Shown one piece after another: positions 6,432 through 8,640 of a stretch of 8,640 bases of DNA (positions within the stretch are counted from its first letter, which is position 1; every line of letters begins with the position of its first letter). The stretch is from Hyphomonas sp. (GTDB lineage Bacteria; Pseudomonadota; Alphaproteobacteria; Caulobacterales; Hyphomonadaceae), in NCBI GenBank assembly GCA_003486945.1, contig DNFL01000326.1, forward strand, positions 1,097 to 9,736, in the 5' to 3' direction. The position numbers and the translations under genes were made by a program. A model generated the notes under the pieces. The model ran no database searches. It had not been told where the DNA came from and was given only the letters and a program-made list of their open reading frames with translations.

Positions 6432-7400
6432 TTAGCGGATCGCCACCGGGTTGATGATCGCCTGCACCGAGCCTTCAAGGCGCGGCGCGCCAAGCGTGAA
6501 GAAGAATTCCGACACGCCGTCTTCCGCGAGTTCATGCGTCACCATGTTCTCGAGAATGTAAACACCGTTCTTGGCAAGCAACGTCAGGTGCACGTCAAAC
6601 GGGCGCGCTTCTTTCTCGAACGGGATCACTTCCAGCGCCCATGTATCCGCGCCGACTGCAACGACACCGAGATCCGCAAGATATTGCGCGCCGCTAACGC
6701 CGAGGCCGGGCTCTACGGGCGACAGCTCGGTTGAGCCTTCCTGCGATTTCATCGTGCCGGTGTGGAAGAGAACAATATCGCCCTCCCCGATCGTCACACC
6801 GGCCGCTTTCGCGGCGGCGTCGATCTCCGCCTTGTTGAAAGCCGTCCCAGCAGCGACGGGATCACCGAACTGTTTCGTCATGTCGAGCAGCACGCCGCGC
6901 GTCGCCACCGGCGGCAGCGCATGTGTGCCGAACTGGGTGAGCCCCGCCGTTGTAACGAATTCCGAAACAGGCACACCATTATAGTAGCGGTGATCAATGC
7001 CCATATGGCCAAGTCCGTCGATCTGGCTGCCGATGCCGATATAGGTGTTGACAAGATCATCATTGCCCACCGCCTTGTTCTCGCCAAGCGGTGTGCCGGA
7101 ACCGTCCGACAACTGAAGGATTGTCATGGAGAACGTGCGCGGCCCGTAAGCCGGCGTTGTCTTCCCGGTCACCTGGCCGAGCGCATAGGTCTTGCCCGTG
7201 GTGATCAGCTTCGCCGCTTCGGCGGTCTTCTCCGGCGAGAGATTGTTCATGGCGCCGAGACGGTCGTCCGGGCCGTAACGGGAGGGATACCATTCACCGC
7301 GCGCGGCGACGTCCTTGGTCACCGGCGGCTCGGCAATGCCGCTCGAAAACTGGCTGCAGGCAGCAAGAAGCGCCGTCGTGGCGAGCAGAATACGTTTCAT
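6432..7400 (-). CDS. Cyclase-family (PF04199-like) lipoprotein
   Basis: A 322-residue protein of the cyclase/kynurenine formamidase-like fold. Its N-terminus is a lipoprotein signal, MKRILLATTALLAAC, with lipobox LLAAC and Cys15; Ser at +2 fits outer-membrane sorting. Family features include GPDDRLGAMNNLSP (43-56) near the N-terminus of the mature domain, VGADTWALEV in the C-terminal half, and HLTLLAKNGVYILENM near the end. The usual metal site of the family is HxGTHxDxxxH; here the aligned stretch is GIGSQIDGLGH (122-132), so the first His is Gly122 and the second Gln126, while Asp128 and His132 remain. It may bind metal differently, use D136-H137, or have another reaction. The substrate is unknown. 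The ribosome binding site GGGAGGAG (7413-7406) is strong but lies within a hairpin. It is 60 bases downstream of the GST-like gene in the same direction, with no terminator seen between, so the two may form an operon. Confidence 0.88.
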   Translation of the reverse strand: MKRILLATTALLAACSQFSSGIAEPPVTKDVAARGEWYPSRYGPDDRLGAMNNLSPEKTAEAAKLITTGKTYALGQVTGKTTPAYGPRTFSMTILQLSDGSGTPLGENKAVGNDDLVNTYIGIGSQIDGLGHMGIDHRYYNGVPVSEFVTTAGLTQFGTHALPPVATRGVLLDMTKQFGDPVAAGTAFNKAEIDAAAKAAGVTIGEGDIVLFHTGTMKSQEGSTELSPVEPGLGVSGAQYLADLGVVAVGADTWALEVIPFEKEARPFDVHLTLLAKNGVYILENMVTHELAEDGVSEFFFTLGAPRLEGSVQAIINPVAIR

Positions 7401-7403
7401 TTT

Positions 7404-7431
7404 GGCTCCTCCCTTTTTATGGGTAGGAGCC
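7404..7431 (-). promoter_or_regulatory. Hairpin masking the ribosome binding site of the cyclase lipoprotein gene
   Basis: In the minus-strand mRNA, GGCTCCT (7431-7425) pairs perfectly with AGGAGCC (7410-7404). After a one-base bulge (A, 7424), CCC (7423-7421) pairs with GGG (7413-7411), leaving a 7-base A-rich loop ATAAAAA. The ribosome binding site GGGAGGAG is entirely inside the 3' arm, and the ATG begins 3 bases after the stem. Translation should be low unless the stem is opened by ribosomes, temperature, a protein or a small RNA. No U run follows, so it is not an intrinsic terminator. Confidence 0.6.
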
Positions 7432-7460
7432 TAACCGCGCAGGGCCGCTTGGCAAGGGCG

Positions 7461-8408
7461 TCAGGCGCGGCGGACGAGGAAACCGGCGCGCGGGAAATGC
7501 ACGTGCACCGTCTCGGCTTCCGGCGTGAAGCGCTGCAGGATAATGCGCTGGGAATCGGCGTGCACCAGCTCGCCCTCCACCCAGACCATGCCGTAATCAT
7601 CCGGCGCGACGGCGACTTTCTCGCCGGGCGCAAACTCTTGCGGCTCGTTGCGCGTCGTCGCCGCCACGAGCCGCGGGGCGGCGTGCTTGGCTATCTCCAG
7701 TGCCTCTTTCGAGGTGATGGTCTCCGGCGTCTGGCCTTCCGCTTCCGTCAGGCGGCGATACCAGGCCGCGGTCAGCGGCGCGCTTTCGAAACAGGCATCG
7801 GCAAATTCCGGCACGGCCTGCTTCATCCACCAGACATTCATGTAGGCGTGAACATCCACGAGGCCGGGCTTCGCGCCGATCAGGTAATTGCCGCTGCCGG
7901 CGCCCTTGCCGCCGGCGAGACGTTCTTCCAGCAGCATCAGGCGCGCGCGCCACTGGTCGCGCATCATCGGCGCGGCGGCTTTCATCGCTTCGACATTGAA
8001 CGGACGGCCGGACAGCTGCTCGCGGTCCTTGATGAAGGCTTCCGGCACGCTGTCGCCCATCTTGCCGAAGATCACGGCGACGGAAGACTGGAACCAGCGG
8101 CTGTCCGCCCAGCCGGCGACGATCTGCGCGAGGCCTTCATGGCCGGGCAGCTTCAGCGTGTAGAGCGGATAGCGCGCTTCGATCTCGCGAAGGATGATGG
8201 CGCTGTCGCAGAAGATGTCAGCGCCGATCTGCATCACTGGCGTGCGGCGATATCCGCCCGTCATCGGCATCAGGTCCGGACGCGGCATGATCATCGGAAT
8301 CTCGACCCGCGCATAGGCGAGATTCTTGAGCTTAAGCGCGAGGCGCACTTTCTCTGAAAAGGGTGAGGAAGGGTATTCGTGCAGGATGATGCTGCGGGCG
8401 TCCGCCAT
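7461..8408 (-). CDS. Glutathione S-transferase family protein with C-terminal beta-rich extension
   Basis: A 315-residue protein, about 100 residues longer than a usual GST. Residues about 6-82 form the thioredoxin-like N domain: the active-site region YPSSPFSEKVRLAL (12-25) with candidate catalytic Ser14, Ser15 or Ser18, the cis-proline TPV at 56-58, and the glutathione-contact DS at 68-69. A helical C domain follows to about residue 220, including YLIGAKPGLVDVHAYM, the standard region that places the N-cap Asp. After a helical linker, residues about 255-315 (FAPGEKVAVAPDDYG...VHFPRAGFLVRRA) look like a small beta-barrel found on some long alphaproteobacterial GSTs. The protein probably conjugates or reduces small electrophiles with glutathione in the cytoplasm; the substrate is unknown. 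The ATG at 8408 is chosen because the GST fold begins just after it; a GGGGAGG lies about 12 bases upstream, which is rather far. The in-frame ATG at 8444 would add 12 unlikely residues. It is probably the first gene of a unit with the cyclase lipoprotein. Confidence 0.9.
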   Translation of the reverse strand: MADARSIILHEYPSSPFSEKVRLALKLKNLAYARVEIPMIMPRPDLMPMTGGYRRTPVMQIGADIFCDSAIILREIEARYPLYTLKLPGHEGLAQIVAGWADSRWFQSSVAVIFGKMGDSVPEAFIKDREQLSGRPFNVEAMKAAAPMMRDQWRARLMLLEERLAGGKGAGSGNYLIGAKPGLVDVHAYMNVWWMKQAVPEFADACFESAPLTAAWYRRLTEAEGQTPETITSKEALEIAKHAAPRLVAATTRNEPQEFAPGEKVAVAPDDYGMVWVEGELVHADSQRIILQRFTPEAETVHVHFPRAGFLVRRA

Positions 8409-8481
8409 GTGTTTTGTTGAACCTCCCCGATCCAAGGCGCGCACTCTGAGCGACTTCGGCCTGTGAGGTAAAGAGGGCTTT

Positions 8482-8510
8482 TTGACCTGCCGCAGCGCGC
8501 CCGCAAGTTT
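8482..8510 (+). promoter_or_regulatory. Weak candidate promoter for the right-edge gene
   Basis: TTGACC (8482-8487) is a good -35 match; 17 bases further is AAGTTT (8505-8510), a poor -10. If used, transcription would start near 8516-8518, supporting the ATG at 8550 rather than the in-frame GTG at 8514 as start codon of the right-edge gene. Confidence 0.22.
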
Positions 8511-8519
8511 CGGGTGGAA

Positions 8520-8540
8520 CTGGCCCCGCGGGAGGGCCAG
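8520..8540 (+). other. Hairpin over the ribosome binding site of the right-edge gene
   Basis: CTGGCCC (8520-8526) pairs perfectly with GGGCCAG (8534-8540) around a 7-base loop. The purine-rich GGGAGGG (8530-8536) that would serve the ATG at 8550 is partly within the stem and loop. The same bases would be coding if translation started further upstream, in which case the fold means little. Confidence 0.3.
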
Positions 8541-8549
8541 ATTGCACGC

Positions 8550-8640
8550 ATGTTTGATGCCGCTCCCCTTCCCGAACGCGCCACCGCCTATGAGCGGATC
8601 GGTACGGCCTTGAATTGGCTTGGAGACACCTGGCAGGACT
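8550..8640 (+). CDS. Possible Ada-like / AraC-type HTH protein, N-terminal fragment (cut by window edge)
   Basis: An open frame from ATG 8550 runs off the right edge, showing 30 codons. The visible part ends with AYERIGTALNWLGDTWQD. This resembles, from memory, the start of the AraC-type helix-turn-helix in short Ada-like methylated-DNA-protein cysteine methyltransferases, where a YxRI...AI.YL...W.DQP segment precedes the DNA-binding helices. Such proteins sense and repair alkylated DNA. Only this short match supports the call, and no helix-turn-helix or active-site Cys is inside the window. The frame stays open upstream to a stop at 8469-8471, so a GTG start at 8514 is possible. It is divergent from the GST-like gene across a 141-bp spacer. 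Confidence 0.4.
   Translation, partial: MFDAAPLPERATAYERIGTALNWLGDTWQD

Noticed and set aside
6762..8357. A 531-codon plus-strand open frame antisense to the cyclase lipoprotein and the GST-like gene
   Set aside because: It covers two well-supported minus-strand genes and the gap between them, its translation is Arg/His/Ala-rich without a recognisable domain, and it is a typical shadow frame in GC-rich DNA.

Overview
The window reads as a chromosomal segment from a GC-rich alphaproteobacterium, most likely of the Caulobacterales/Hyphomonadaceae type. This placement is inferred from strong GC bias, a TonB-dependent receptor of the kind abundant in that group, a helical N-terminal extension typical of their acyl-CoA dehydrogenases, and the general protein style. 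I see no insertion sequence, phage gene, CRISPR array, tRNA or rRNA. Most of the window is ordinary housekeeping or accessory metabolism.

Layout from left to right. A minus-strand acyl-CoA dehydrogenase-like gene runs off the left edge (1-296). A 258-bp divergent spacer with an unusual cluster of GTTAAC boxes follows. Then comes a plus-strand gene (555-1823) for an unrecognised membrane protein: two transmembrane helices, a predicted beta-rich soluble domain and a very acidic low-complexity tail. It ends at a strong terminator and converges on a minus-strand short-chain dehydrogenase (1878-2684). A 175-bp divergent region separates that gene from a large TonB-dependent outer-membrane receptor (2860-5406), which has its own strong terminator. 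An alpha/beta hydrolase (5494-6384) follows and converges, across an imperfect hairpin, on a minus-strand pair: a cyclase-family lipoprotein (6432-7400) and, upstream of it in transcription order, a long glutathione S-transferase-like protein (7461-8408). A divergent plus-strand gene, possibly an Ada/AraC-type protein, begins near 8550 and leaves the right edge.

Functional picture. The receptor imports an unknown nutrient. The dehydrogenase, hydrolase, cyclase-family lipoprotein, GST and acyl-CoA dehydrogenase suggest small-molecule catabolism or detoxification, but each looks like its own transcription unit except the possible GST-cyclase pair. No shared pathway can be proven from the sequence.

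Points most worth a second look: (1) the two-helix/beta-domain/acidic-tail protein, whose layout recalls Cap15-like two-helix plus beta-barrel effectors; (2) a 10-bp hairpin that would bury the ribosome binding site of the cyclase lipoprotein; (3) that cyclase-family protein lacks two of the usual metal-binding histidines; (4) the short-chain dehydrogenase has Leu where the catalytic-tetrad Asn is expected and may have a leaderless transcript.
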